A stretch of 64,000 bases of DNA from Treponema sp. UBA1226 (GTDB lineage: Bacteria; Spirochaetota; Spirochaetia; Treponematales; Treponemataceae), in NCBI GenBank assembly GCA_002309195.1, contig DBWY01000007.1:93875-157874 (forward strand), in the 5' to 3' direction. Below are positions 49,990-58,780 of this stretch, piece by piece. Under the pieces are notes generated by a model. That model made no database searches. It saw nothing but the letters and a program-made list of their open reading frames with translations, and was not told the origin of the DNA. The position numbers and the translations under genes are program-made. How positions within the stretch are numbered: the first letter of the stretch is position 1; each line of letters starts with the position of its first letter.

Positions 49990-51063
49990 ATGACCGGTTC
50001 TCCACTAGCTGCAAGACAGAATCCTCTTGTTTACCTTGTAATCGTTTATCTTGCGATTTTTATCGGAATAGTTTTTGTACTCTGGCTCATTCATAAATTT
50101 ATCGAAAAAAAACATAAGAGCCCGGAATACATCGAGGCACAGAAACAAAAGCCAACTACGATAAAGGATATAAAACTTCTTGCAAAAAAAATTGAACTGA
50201 CTAAAGAAGAAGCGCTCCTTCTCTGGAGAATCTGCAAAAATCACAACGCAAAAAATATTTTTTATTCTTATACGGATGAAAAATTTCTTGATACACTTTT
50301 TAAAACTGAATTCCGCAGATCTGCGCAGACAAAGAACAACGAAAAAGATCTTTATGATATATTCCGCTTAAGGTTTCATATCGAAAAATATGTTTCGTTT
50401 TCACGCTGCATTACAAATTCTAAAAACATTCCGAACGGAACAATTCTTTCTTATCCTGCACCGAGCGGCTTTCAATACCAGTTTACACTCGTAAAAAATG
50501 ATAAAAACGGTCTTTATTTAAGTGTTCCTGAAGCACTACAGGAATCAAGTGATGACCGCCCTGAACACTTAAATAAGCTTGTTCTTCTCTTTACTCTTGC
50601 AAACAAACAGCAGTATGCGATAATTGCAAGAGTCGTTCAGTTTCTGGATATGCCTAACGGCGAAAAGCAGGTACTCATTACACATTCAAATACACTCTGT
50701 CCTCAGAGCCGCCGTGCGTCAAAGCGTTTTACAATAAACAGAGACTGTTCTTTTTCTGCGGTTGAAGCGGTTGCAAAACCAGACGGCGAGTTTAAGTATG
50801 TTCCGAAAGAAAACAGATATGAAGGAACAATCGTTGACCTTTCTGAAGGTGGATGCAAAATGTATACGACGCTGCCGATTAAGAAAAAGCAGTATATCTA
50901 TATAAGGGTAAAGATTCTTGGTCGTGAGGAAAACCTTGTAGGGCAGATTATGGACACAAGGACAGACGTGGATACGGGACTTTACTCGCTTCATATCGCG
51001 TTTAAGAACGTAAGCCTCGAGACTAAGGTAAAAATGCTTACGGAGTTATACGATTGGTCCTAA
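49990..51063 (+). CDS. PilZ-domain membrane protein (cyclic-di-GMP receptor)
   Basis: A 357-residue protein with one N-terminal membrane helix (~15-38). A helical cytosolic region (~50-135, KDIKLLAKKIELTKEEALLL) and a YcgR-N-like beta domain (~145-235) follow. The C-terminal PilZ domain (~240-350) has the binding motif RRASKRF (RxxxR) and DLSEGG (D/NxSxxG), so cyclic-di-GMP binding is expected. In other bacteria YcgR-type proteins slow or tune the flagellar motor, which fits this location. Ligand supply could come from the GGDEF protein at 8215 and removal from the HD-GYP protein at 57426. Confidence 0.9.
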   Translation: MTGSPLAARQNPLVYLVIVYLAIFIGIVFVLWLIHKFIEKKHKSPEYIEAQKQKPTTIKDIKLLAKKIELTKEEALLLWRICKNHNAKNIFYSYTDEKFLDTLFKTEFRRSAQTKNNEKDLYDIFRLRFHIEKYVSFSRCITNSKNIPNGTILSYPAPSGFQYQFTLVKNDKNGLYLSVPEALQESSDDRPEHLNKLVLLFTLANKQQYAIIARVVQFLDMPNGEKQVLITHSNTLCPQSRRASKRFTINRDCSFSAVEAVAKPDGEFKYVPKENRYEGTIVDLSEGGCKMYTTLPIKKKQYIYIRVKILGREENLVGQIMDTRTDVDTGLYSLHIAFKNVSLETKVKMLTELYDWS

Positions 51064-51111
51064 AACTTGACCATTTAGGAACCTTATTTTATAATTAATA
51101 AGTCGATTTTT

Positions 51112-51375
51112 ATGAACATAGTTGAACTTAAAGATATCGAACGCGAAGAGGGTCATATTTTCTATTTAAGGAAGTATACGGCAAACGCAGTTATTGAGTT
51201 ACCTACAGAAACTTCTCAAATTCCAATCTCATTTAGTATCGAAACGGGACCAATGGGAGATAAAAATATTAATGTCAAAATAAGACAGACTCCAAACTAT
51301 CCTGTACTTCCGCTTATAGCAAAATTAAAAACATTTATTCTTAACAACGACAAAGAAGGCCTTTTACCGCAATGA
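51112..51375 (+). CDS. Small conserved protein upstream of tsaE
   Basis: An 87-residue cytosolic protein (MNIVELKDIEREEGHIFYLR…) with an alternating strand pattern and a C-terminal helix (LIAKLKTFILNNDKEGLLPQ). The family is not recognised. Its stop overlaps the tsaE start (ATGA), so the two are translationally coupled; no other clue to its role. Confidence 0.7.
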   Translation: MNIVELKDIEREEGHIFYLRKYTANAVIELPTETSQIPISFSIETGPMGDKNINVKIRQTPNYPVLPLIAKLKTFILNNDKEGLLPQ

Positions 51376-51821
51376 AAGAACTGACTTTTAAAACCTCAAG
51401 TGCAGATGAAACAATTGAACTGGGGCGTAGAATCGGTTCAATGTTAAAAAAAGGCGACATCATTGCCATGCAGGGAACACTTGCTGCAGGTAAAACCACA
51501 ATTACAAAGGGAATTGCAGAAAGCCTCGGAGTAACAGAGGTCATTACAAGCCCTACTTTCTGTCTGATTTCTGAATACGAAGGCAGAATGCCTCTTTATC
51601 ATCTTGATGTTTACAGACTCGACGGGCCTGAGGACTTTATAAATCTCGGCACAGATGACATGCTTTACGGCAACGGAGTTTCGATTATCGAATGGAGCGA
51701 AAAAATCATGGAAGAACTTCCTTCGAACACGATAATTTTAAAACTCGAACCAGACAGCGAACATGGAACTAACCGCACGATTACAATTTCAAACTGGCCG
51801 TATGATGACATTGACTTTTAA
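51372..51821 (+). CDS. tsaE: tRNA threonylcarbamoyladenosine ATPase TsaE
   Basis: A 149-residue ATPase needed with TsaB and TsaD for the t6A modification at position 37 of ANN-reading tRNAs. P-loop GTLAAGKTT (residues ~35-43), SPTFCLISEYEG, YHLDVYRLDGPEDF and SIIEWSEK are all family motifs. tsaB follows 29 bases later, so the pair is an operon. Confidence 0.96.
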   Translation: MKELTFKTSSADETIELGRRIGSMLKKGDIIAMQGTLAAGKTTITKGIAESLGVTEVITSPTFCLISEYEGRMPLYHLDVYRLDGPEDFINLGTDDMLYGNGVSIIEWSEKIMEELPSNTIILKLEPDSEHGTNRTITISNWPYDDIDF

Positions 51822-51850
51822 ACTGAATTTAATCAAATAAGGATTACGAT

Positions 51851-52546
51851 ATGAAAGCTCTTGCAATAGATACTTCGCTTACAAGAATTACAATATGCGC
51901 AAAGAATGATGACAACACTGCATACCTTACACTCGACATCGGAATGAGGCAGTCAGAAAAGCTTCTTCCTTCTATCGAATATATTCTTTCTCAAGTTGAT
52001 TTAAAGACAAGCGATCTGGATTATACAGTTTTATGCAAGGGACCAGGCTCGTTTACGGGACTTCGCCTTAGTTTTTCTGCGCTCAAGGCAATTGAACTTA
52101 GCCACGGCACTCCGCTTTATGGCGTAGGAACGCTCGAAGCGTATTCATATGCGTATTCTTCTTTACCATTTCCCGTCATATGCGCAGTGGACGCAAAGAA
52201 AAACCGATTTTATGTAAGAATAAATAACGGAACAGAAAATATTATCGAAGACGGCGATTATGAAATAGACGCGATTGCAAAAAAAATTGCAGGGCTTGAA
52301 AGCAGCGAGTTTTTCGTATGCGGAAGTGATGCAGAACTTTTTATTGAACGCATTAAAAAGGATATTCCTTCTTTTAATAAAAAATTATTCTGTCTTAAGG
52401 GAAAGCCTAATGAAACAGAGAATCTTTTTGCAATTGCTGAAGATATGATTGCAAAAAAAATACCGGCCCTAAAGGATTTTGAAGGACCGGTTTATATTCG
52501 TGCAAGCGAAGCCGAAGAACATCTTACTTCGAAAGCATCTTCCTGA
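51851..52546 (+). CDS. tsaB: tRNA threonylcarbamoyladenosine protein TsaB
   Basis: A 231-residue ASKHA-fold protein that dimerises with TsaD in t6A synthesis. Diagnostic motifs: [47 protein letters not shown] and the C-terminal [10 protein letters not shown]. Its end overlaps the convergent csrA gene by 23 bp. TsaD is not in this window. Confidence 0.95.
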   Translation: MKALAIDTSLTRITICAKNDDNTAYLTLDIGMRQSEKLLPSIEYILSQVDLKTSDLDYTVLCKGPGSFTGLRLSFSALKAIELSHGTPLYGVGTLEAYSYAYSSLPFPVICAVDAKKNRFYVRINNGTENIIEDGDYEIDAIAKKIAGLESSEFFVCGSDAELFIERIKKDIPSFNKKLFCLKGKPNETENLFAIAEDMIAKKIPALKDFEGPVYIRASEAEEHLTSKASS

Positions 52547-52754
52547 TTGCATCGATTGATGATTCTGCAGGGATTTCTGATGCAGCTCTGTTTTCTGACT
52601 GAATTGCATTAAAAACTTCCTGGCGGAAAACCTTTACATTTTTTGGCGCTTCTACACCTATCTTTACCTGATCACCACGGATTTCGATAATCGTAAGCGT
52701 AATATCTTCGCCGATCTTTATTTTTTCATCGATTTTACGTGACAATATCAGCAT
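52524..52754 (-). CDS. csrA: Carbon storage regulator CsrA
   Basis: A 76-residue RNA-binding repressor that binds GGA in loops near ribosome sites. The conserved core [20 protein letters not shown] and [16 protein letters not shown] contains the RNA-contact residues at both ends (L4 region and VHR/VFR-type R). It overlaps fliW by 7 bp. In Bacillus subtilis FliW binds CsrA and flagellin releases FliW, so unexported flagellin shuts off its own translation. The flaB leader here carries matching sites. Confidence 0.96.
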   Translation of the reverse strand: MLILSRKIDEKIKIGEDITLTIIEIRGDQVKIGVEAPKNVKVFRQEVFNAIQSENRAASEIPAESSIDAIRKMLSK

Positions 52755-53194
52755 ACGCTCTCCTTTTCTTTGAGCGCTTTTACGATGTCATGCTTTGTTG
52801 TCCAGCGGTTTGAGTTTAAGATTACCTGCAGGCACTGCTTGTTATTTTTATTTATGATAACCGGCCCCTGGAGATTTGCAGTTACAGGTCCACCGTCCTG
52901 CGGAATCGTAACGATTGTCATCACAAAAACATCTGTCGGAGAAGAGATGCCGATTTTAGCAAGGCTCTTGTCATCTACATCAAGTTCATAATCATTTACG
53001 ATTAAAAACGGATCTACAATTAAAAATGCAAGATTCTGATCTTCGATGGACTGCATCCACATAAACGGTGAATACTCGGATTCATAAACTGCATAATTGT
53101 GGTAGAGTTCAAATCCAAAAAGTCCTTCCGGAAAATTAAAAATGTGCTCATCATCTACAGAAACTACTGTACCCTGCTTTGTCTTAACATCCAT
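52748..53194 (-). CDS. fliW: Flagellar assembly factor FliW
   Basis: A 148-residue protein that antagonises CsrA and binds flagellin. Family motifs: [52 protein letters not shown], and [20 protein letters not shown]. Start is 12 bases after flgL; it is coupled to csrA. Confidence 0.97.
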   Translation of the reverse strand: MDVKTKQGTVVSVDDEHIFNFPEGLFGFELYHNYAVYESEYSPFMWMQSIEDQNLAFLIVDPFLIVNDYELDVDDKSLAKIGISSPTDVFVMTIVTIPQDGGPVTANLQGPVIINKNNKQCLQVILNSNRWTTKHDIVKALKEKESVC

Positions 53195-53206
53195 GTCTTA
53201 CCCCTG

Positions 53207-54451
53207 TTATCTCATATAATTTAAAAGCGAACTTGAATATAACTTTCCTGCTACACTCAATGTTGCCTGATGTACATAATCGAGCATCTTCATATCTGTA
53301 ATTGCTTTTGTAAAATCAAGATCGCCTTCTGTAGAAATCATCTGCGTTACGTTAAGCGATGTCTGTGAGTTTCTTGCAATATTAAGAGTTGCCCTTTCGT
53401 GCTCACTGCCGAGTTCTGCAATTCTTGTTACAAGATTATCAACGCTCTGGTCCAAAGCACCAAGAACGCGTCCGCCGATCGATTCCTGATCACCAGAGAG
53501 CATTGCATCACGAAGTGCAATTACAGAATCAAACATTGAACCGCCCGAAACTTTTGCGCTCACATTAAGGTTGTACGGCGGACGCTGTTCAGGACTTGAA
53601 ATTACTCCAAGGTCCGTAAATGTTGTTCCGCTTATATCCTCAAGCCAGAGCTGGCGTGGGTCTGTAGTAATAAGATTAAGGCCGTTAGAAACCGGGTCAA
53701 TGCTTGCCTTTACGGCCGCTCCGCTGTTGTTTATTTTAGAAATGAGCGAATATACATTGTCACCACGCTTGATTTCTATCTGGTGTCCGTCAACTGCGAT
53801 TACACTGTCACGGTCTGCCTGCCATCCTGACGCGTCGCGGCCTGTAAAGAGCTGCTGGTGTTCTGCCCAGAATGTTCTGTTTCCAGAATTATCTACGTTA
53901 AGATACTGATTTTCGTCGATTTCGATTCTGTTTGTATCTACATTTCCATTGTACGTAACAGTTTCGATAAGAGGAACTGCACTTCCTGCAACATTGCCGA
54001 GTTCTACGTCAAAAGCAGCAGACTTTGTGTTTGTTCCGGCAAAAAGCGAGTTACCATCCTGATCTACTGCGTTAGCATTCTGGATGAGCTGTTTTAAAAG
54101 TTCATCAACTTCGCCAGCCATATTGCCAAGATCTTCTTTTGTGTAAGTTCCGTTTGCACCTGCAACTGCAAGTTCACGAACGCGCTGCATGATCTGGAGT
54201 GAGTCGTTCATATATCCTTCGCGAAATGTAAGGCGTTCTGTTACAGTCTGTGCGTTTGTTTCGAAAGTATCGATTCTTCCCTTAAATGACTGGTAGCGTA
54301 CAAGGTGTCCTGCAGCAATAGGGTCGTCACGAAGCTGCTGGATGCGGCGCTGACTTCCGAGCTGGTTATTTACTGTGTTCAGCTTTGACTCGTGATTTCT
54401 AAGCCTATACTGAACGTCGTTGTTATTCATGTTTGTACTGATTCTTCTCAT
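53207..54451 (-). CDS. flgL: Hook-filament junction protein FlgL (HAP3)
   Basis: A 414-residue hook-filament junction protein. The flagellin-like N-terminus RRISTNMNNNDVQYRLRNHE and C-terminus (TQMISTEGDLDFTKAITDMK…LYSSSLLNYMR) are intact. LRDDPIAAGHLVRYQSF matches the FlgL consensus. It follows flgK after 16 bases and precedes fliW. Confidence 0.95.
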   Translation of the reverse strand: MRRISTNMNNNDVQYRLRNHESKLNTVNNQLGSQRRIQQLRDDPIAAGHLVRYQSFKGRIDTFETNAQTVTERLTFREGYMNDSLQIMQRVRELAVAGANGTYTKEDLGNMAGEVDELLKQLIQNANAVDQDGNSLFAGTNTKSAAFDVELGNVAGSAVPLIETVTYNGNVDTNRIEIDENQYLNVDNSGNRTFWAEHQQLFTGRDASGWQADRDSVIAVDGHQIEIKRGDNVYSLISKINNSGAAVKASIDPVSNGLNLITTDPRQLWLEDISGTTFTDLGVISSPEQRPPYNLNVSAKVSGGSMFDSVIALRDAMLSGDQESIGGRVLGALDQSVDNLVTRIAELGSEHERATLNIARNSQTSLNVTQMISTEGDLDFTKAITDMKMLDYVHQATLSVAGKLYSSSLLNYMR

Positions 54452-54467
54452 AACTTAACTCCTTGCC

Positions 54468-56363
54468 TTATACCTTTAATCTGTTGATTACAGTATCAAG
54501 CATCTGGTCAATTACCGTTACATATTTTGCAGCAGCGTTGTATCCGTGCTGGAACTTCATGATATCTGCAAGCTCTTCATCGATGTTTACACCGCTTATA
54601 GAATCGCGCAGAGAACGAAGGTCATCCATTACCGCATGCTGGCTCATTGCATTTGTTTCTGCCTGTTCGCCCATAAGACCAACCTGTGTTACAGAATCTG
54701 CAAAGTAGTCATCAAAAGTTCTTTCATGACCTATCATGATTTTTGTATTTCTTATTGCAGCAATTTCTACTGCAGCACGACCGTCACCGTTACTTACAGC
54801 ACCGTTGTGATCTGCAAAACCTGCTGCTACATTCTTAACATCATTTCTGATTCTTTCGTTGATTTCTACATATGTCGAAGGATTTTCTACAGGGCTTACT
54901 GCAAACTGTGCAGCTCTTTCTGCTTCTGCTCCAATACCAACAAGTGCGTTAACTGCATCTGCCTGGTTGTAATCGTAAGCACCTTCTTCGCCGCTTGCTG
55001 CAAGGATTCCTGAATATCCTGTAAGGAAAAGACCAGAATCTTCTACGTGACGGATTACAAAATCAGGATTGTATTTATCTTCTGCAGTTGTTGCCTTTAA
55101 TACAAGCTTATTGTTACGGTCAAGATATGCCTTAACTTCGCCGTTAGAATCATTGATGCGGTTGATTACATCTTCTACTCTGTCTGTAGGATGATATTCA
55201 ACTGTAATATTTCCTTTGGGGCCCGAAAGAATCATCTGACCTTCAAGTCCAATCTGTTCCTGAGGATTTAATGCGTTAGTTCCTGTAAAGCGGAATATAT
55301 AAGACTTGTCTTCGATTCCGTCGCCGTCAGAGTCATAGTTACCTACTGTATTTTCTACAAACGGACGCTGAATAAAGAAATCAAGTCCAGTTACATTGTT
55401 TGAACCTACAGCGTTTCTGTGAACATCGTTTACTAAATCTGCAAAGTTCATCGTCATTGTATTTAATGACTGGATTTCGTGTCTTATATCTACATCGCGA
55501 AGTTCAATCAATGCACCGAGTGAACCGCCTTTAACATCGATTTCATCTTTTGTATCTGACCATACAACGCGCGAATAACCGTAGTTGTCGAGAACAGGTT
55601 CAACAGTAAAAGATCTTGCAATATTTCCCTGAACAAGAATCTTTCCGTTTACGTGAACTTCGTATTCATCAGGATCACGGTATTCTGTAGTTATATTTGC
55701 AATCTTTGAAAGTTTTTCTACGAGAAGATCACGGCGGTCAAGAAGGTCATTAGGATTGTCACCCATTGCCTTACTCTGAATGATTTCTTTATTTAATCCT
55801 GCAATCTGGCGTGCAATATCATTAAACTGTTCAACTGTTGCTTCGATATCTGAATTAATTATATTTGCAACTCCAACTAAAGCTGTATCACGATTACGGA
55901 TAGAGTTGATGAGAGATTTACCGCGTTCTACGATTGCCTGACGGTTAGCAGTGCTTTCCGGGTTTAAAGAAAGTTCCTGCCAGCTTTCCCAGAACTTATC
56001 CATTGTAGTTCTGATTGAGATTTCATCCGGCTCGTTATAAATCTGTTCAAGCATTACATAGTATTTACTTCTTGTATCCCAGTAAGATTCCTGGTTTGAC
56101 TGAGCAACGATTCTTTTATCAAGCATTTCATCACGCACACGATTAATGCTTTCTACAGTCACACCCTGACCAATCTGTCCCGGAGTTTCTTCGCGTGAGA
56201 GATCCGGTCTGTAAAGAGGATCAAATGCCTTTAATTCTACGCGCTGTCTTGAATAACCTTCTACATCTGCATTAGAAATATTATGACCACTTGTATGGAT
56301 TGCCTGGCTGTGAGCCATAAGGCTTCTTTTTCCAAGTTCAATTGAACCAAAAGTACTTCCCAT
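54468..56363 (-). CDS. flgK: Hook-associated protein FlgK (HAP1)
   Basis: A 631-residue hook-filament junction protein. N-terminal signature: FGSIELGKRSLMAHSQAIHT, SGHNISNADVEGYSRQRVEL. The C-terminal D0/D1 helix ends in EELADIMKFQHGYNAAAKYV. The middle has an insert of about 150 residues with LamG/Ig-like strands (NPQEQIGLEGQMILSGPKGN), as in many spirochete FlgK. Starts 15 bases after flgN. Confidence 0.96.
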   Translation of the reverse strand: MGSTFGSIELGKRSLMAHSQAIHTSGHNISNADVEGYSRQRVELKAFDPLYRPDLSREETPGQIGQGVTVESINRVRDEMLDKRIVAQSNQESYWDTRSKYYVMLEQIYNEPDEISIRTTMDKFWESWQELSLNPESTANRQAIVERGKSLINSIRNRDTALVGVANIINSDIEATVEQFNDIARQIAGLNKEIIQSKAMGDNPNDLLDRRDLLVEKLSKIANITTEYRDPDEYEVHVNGKILVQGNIARSFTVEPVLDNYGYSRVVWSDTKDEIDVKGGSLGALIELRDVDIRHEIQSLNTMTMNFADLVNDVHRNAVGSNNVTGLDFFIQRPFVENTVGNYDSDGDGIEDKSYIFRFTGTNALNPQEQIGLEGQMILSGPKGNITVEYHPTDRVEDVINRINDSNGEVKAYLDRNNKLVLKATTAEDKYNPDFVIRHVEDSGLFLTGYSGILAASGEEGAYDYNQADAVNALVGIGAEAERAAQFAVSPVENPSTYVEINERIRNDVKNVAAGFADHNGAVSNGDGRAAVEIAAIRNTKIMIGHERTFDDYFADSVTQVGLMGEQAETNAMSQHAVMDDLRSLRDSISGVNIDEELADIMKFQHGYNAAAKYVTVIDQMLDTVINRLKV

Positions 56364-56378
56364 ATTTTTACCTCTTAA

Positions 56379-56795
56379 TTAAAACACCCTGTTAAGAACA
56401 ACACTCTGCGGCTGTTTTTTTACGATTGAGCCGTTTTTTGAGTAAAGCACGTTTCGTCTCTGCGGAACGACATTTTCAAGCACATTCTGAACAAATCCGT
56501 GCGAAATATTTACATAATCGCTAAGCGATGTATTTTCGATTTTTGATTTAATGAGTTTAGACTGAATGATTTTCATAAGCTCATGCTCTTCGTTGCTGAA
56601 ATCGGCTTTCTTTAATGAATCACGCTGGTCGTCAAGGCAGATAAAATCTACGGTATATGACTGCATTTTCGTGATGTTTTTCTCAAGTTCAAGCCAGTCA
56701 CGCTGCTTAACAGCCTCACGTATATTTCCCTGGCAGCTTAAGATTTCGTCCATAACCGAGTCTTCTTTCTTCAAAATTTCAATAATATCAGCCAT
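56379..56795 (-). CDS. flgN: FlgN-like export chaperone
   Basis: A 138-residue helical protein; by length, helix content and its position just before flgK it is a FlgN-type chaperone that keeps FlgK and FlgL unfolded for export. Sequence support is modest (ADIIEILKKEDSVMDEILSC and a C-terminal VVPQRRNVLYSKNG tail). The ATG at 56795 has GGAGG 5 bases upstream, so the frame upstream to 56834 is not used. First gene of the flgN-flgK-flgL-fliW-csrA operon. Confidence 0.75.
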   Translation of the reverse strand: MADIIEILKKEDSVMDEILSCQGNIREAVKQRDWLELEKNITKMQSYTVDFICLDDQRDSLKKADFSNEEHELMKIIQSKLIKSKIENTSLSDYVNISHGFVQNVLENVVPQRRNVLYSKNGSIVKKQPQSVVLNRVF

Positions 56796-56860
56796 AAAAA
56801 CCTCCGTAATACGGTAAAAAAGCATGAAAACCATAAAAAAATTATGGTATACCGTTTAAA

Positions 56861-56887
56861 TTGTCGGAATTTAAGAAATTGACTTTA
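56861..56887 (-). promoter_or_regulatory. Sigma-28 type promoter of the flgN operon
   Basis: On the minus strand TAAAGTCA (from 56887), exactly 15 bases between TAAA and TCCGACAA (56868-56861), against the FliA consensus TAAAGTTT / GCCGATAA. Two mismatches per box. Places flgN-csrA in the late flagellar class. Confidence 0.6.
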
Positions 56888-56985
56888 GGGGAATTTTGCA
56901 AAGAAAACCGGTATTTTAAGACCGGCGCGGCGGAGAAAAACTGGTTTTTCAGGACCATGAACGCGGCAAAAAAGTGCGCGGGGAC

Positions 56986-57012
56986 AAAAAAAAACTCCCT
57001 TTTTGAGGGAGT
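56986..57012 (-). terminator. Terminator of the tRNA cluster
   Basis: On the minus strand ACTCCCT and AGGGAGT form a 7-bp stem with a 5-base loop, followed by nine T. Confidence 0.85.
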
Positions 57013-57015
57013 CTT

Positions 57016-57088
57016 TGAGCCATGAAGGGTTCGAACCTTCGACCCACAGATTAAGAGTCTGTTGCTCTACCAGCTGAGCTAATGGCCC
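57016..57088 (-). tRNA. tRNA-Lys (anticodon CTT)
   Basis: A 73-base cloverleaf: acceptor GGGCCAT/ATGGCTC, anticodon arm ACAGA-CTCTTAA-TCTGT, T arm GAAGG-TTCGAAC-CCTTC. Anticodon CTT reads AAG. CCA not encoded. Last tRNA before the terminator. Confidence 0.96.
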
Positions 57089-57107
57089 GTGTATTTGCTT
57101 TGTAAAT

Positions 57108-57181
57108 TGCGTCTGACAGGATTCGAACCTGCTACCTCCGGATTCGAAGTCCGAAGCTCTATCCAGATGAGCTACAGACGC
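57108..57181 (-). tRNA. tRNA-Arg (anticodon TCG)
   Basis: A 74-base cloverleaf: acceptor GCGTCTG/CAGACGC, anticodon arm TCGGA-CTTCGAA-TCCGG (one G-U), T arm GCAGG-TTCGAAT-CCTGT. Anticodon TCG reads CGA. CCA not encoded. Confidence 0.95.
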
Positions 57182-57225
57182 GTTAACCGTAAATGCTCAC
57201 CTGGCCAGACCGTCGTTTGGAAATG

Positions 57226-57298
57226 GGTGCCTGGTGGGGATTGAACCCACGACAACCAGATCCACAATCTGGCGCTCTACCACTGAACTACAGGCACC
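57226..57298 (-). tRNA. tRNA-His (anticodon GTG)
   Basis: Cloverleaf with an eight-pair acceptor GGTGCCTG/CAGGCACC (the extra G at -1 is genomic, as usual for tRNA-His). The anticodon arm is CCAGA-TTGTGGA-TCTGG and the T arm CGTGG-GTTCAAT-CCCAC. CCA not encoded. Confidence 0.95.
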
Positions 57299-57425
57299 AT
57301 TTACTGACAGAAAGTAATATATCAAAAAAACTCGGACTTAGTCAACATGAAAATTCCCCAGAATTAAAAAATTCAGCATTTTTCTTCATATTGTAATGTG
57401 TATGTTTTAGTGGTATTATTTACTC

Positions 57426-58766
57426 ATGACGAGAAAGAGATTTTTTTACAAGCTTCCGGTAATTCAGATGAGTCTTACCATTCTCCTGGTACTTTCTTTT
57501 GGACTTATCTTTTATCTCATTTACTGCAAACGCAAAAGCAACACCTATGTTACGTTCGTTCAGAAAACAAATGAACCTATAAGCAAAGACTGCGACTTAT
57601 ACATGATTTTCTCTGTCGAAAACAATAAGTGGTGGGAACTTGAAAACCATACATTCGGTGCGCAGTACGACGGAAAATTTTTTAACAACACAAACCATTC
57701 TTTTACAGACTGGACGATAACTGCAAAAGTTCCCAAAGGATACTGGGTAGACAGTACATGGAACGCAGATTTTTCATATAAGTTTACGGATTCAAAACCA
57801 ATTCCCCTTGAACATGTCGATTCACCTGAATATAAAAGACAGTACAGAGCCGCCGATGACGAAATCATAATGAAGAAAAATCCTTCATCCAGCGGAACAG
57901 TCGTTAACGGTAAAAACAAGACAGATGGCGAACCGTTCATGATCGGAATGATTATGTACACTCCCCACTTGTGCACGATTTCTGACATAGAAATTACAGG
58001 AAGATTTATTTACGAGCCTTCGGATTCAATTTTATTTTTCATATTGGTTGCAGGAATTGTAATTTCTTTCGTTACATTCGCTGTTCTCGTAATAATCAGA
58101 CTTGCTGTAATAAACGAAATAAAATATTACGAAGTAAGACAGAAGCTCGACTCAGATATAATCGTTCAGTCATTTAAAACTTTTGCAAACTTTGTAGATG
58201 CAAAAGACCCTTATACAAAAGGTCACTCGCTTCGCGTTGCACATTATGCCCGCGAAATTGCAAGAAGATTAAATCTTTCTCCGCATGAACAGATGGAAAT
58301 ATTCTGGCTGGGACTCATGCATGATGTAGGAAAGATTTCGATAAGCGATCAGATTTTAAAAAAGCCTTCAAAGCTTACTCCAGAAGAATTTGCAGAAATC
58401 AGATCTCATGTAACGACAGGCTTTGAAATGCTCAAAGATTTTACTGCAATGCCAATGTTAAAGGAAGTTGCAAAATCGCATCATGAACACTGGGACGGGA
58501 ACGGTTACTGCGAACATCTCAAGGGACTTGAAATTCCGCTTGAAGCAAGAATCGTATGTGCATGTGATTCGTTTGACGCAATGAACTCTGACAGATGTTA
58601 CAGAAAAAAACTCCCTAAAGACGAAATAAGAAGGCAGTTTGAAATAGAAGCCGGAAAACACTTTGATCCTAAAATTGCAAAACTTATAATTTCTATGATT
58701 GATGATAAGTTCGTAGACAAAATAGAAAATATAGATACTACCAACGACATAAATTACAAGGCGTAA
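57426..58766 (+). CDS. HD-GYP phosphodiesterase with CBM2-like sensor domain
   Basis: A 446-residue protein. A membrane helix (~14-37) is followed by an extracytoplasmic domain (~45-195), a second helix (~198-225) and a cytosolic HD-GYP domain (~245-430). HD-GYP residues are present: HSLRVAHYA, HDVGKI, HHEHWDGNGY (GYC instead of GYP) and CDSFDAMNSDRCYR, so cyclic-di-GMP hydrolysis is expected. The outer domain reads like a family-2 carbohydrate-binding module (FNNTNHSFTDWTITAKVPKG, then DSTWNADFSYKF), which suggests polysaccharide sensing. It sits 14 bases upstream of the peptide transporter genes, so it is probably co-transcribed with them. The CBM2 likeness is my inference from pattern. Confidence 0.88.
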   Translation: MTRKRFFYKLPVIQMSLTILLVLSFGLIFYLIYCKRKSNTYVTFVQKTNEPISKDCDLYMIFSVENNKWWELENHTFGAQYDGKFFNNTNHSFTDWTITAKVPKGYWVDSTWNADFSYKFTDSKPIPLEHVDSPEYKRQYRAADDEIIMKKNPSSSGTVVNGKNKTDGEPFMIGMIMYTPHLCTISDIEITGRFIYEPSDSILFFILVAGIVISFVTFAVLVIIRLAVINEIKYYEVRQKLDSDIIVQSFKTFANFVDAKDPYTKGHSLRVAHYAREIARRLNLSPHEQMEIFWLGLMHDVGKISISDQILKKPSKLTPEEFAEIRSHVTTGFEMLKDFTAMPMLKEVAKSHHEHWDGNGYCEHLKGLEIPLEARIVCACDSFDAMNSDRCYRKKLPKDEIRRQFEIEAGKHFDPKIAKLIISMIDDKFVDKIENIDTTNDINYKA

Positions 58767-58780
58767 GGGAAAATACAAGA

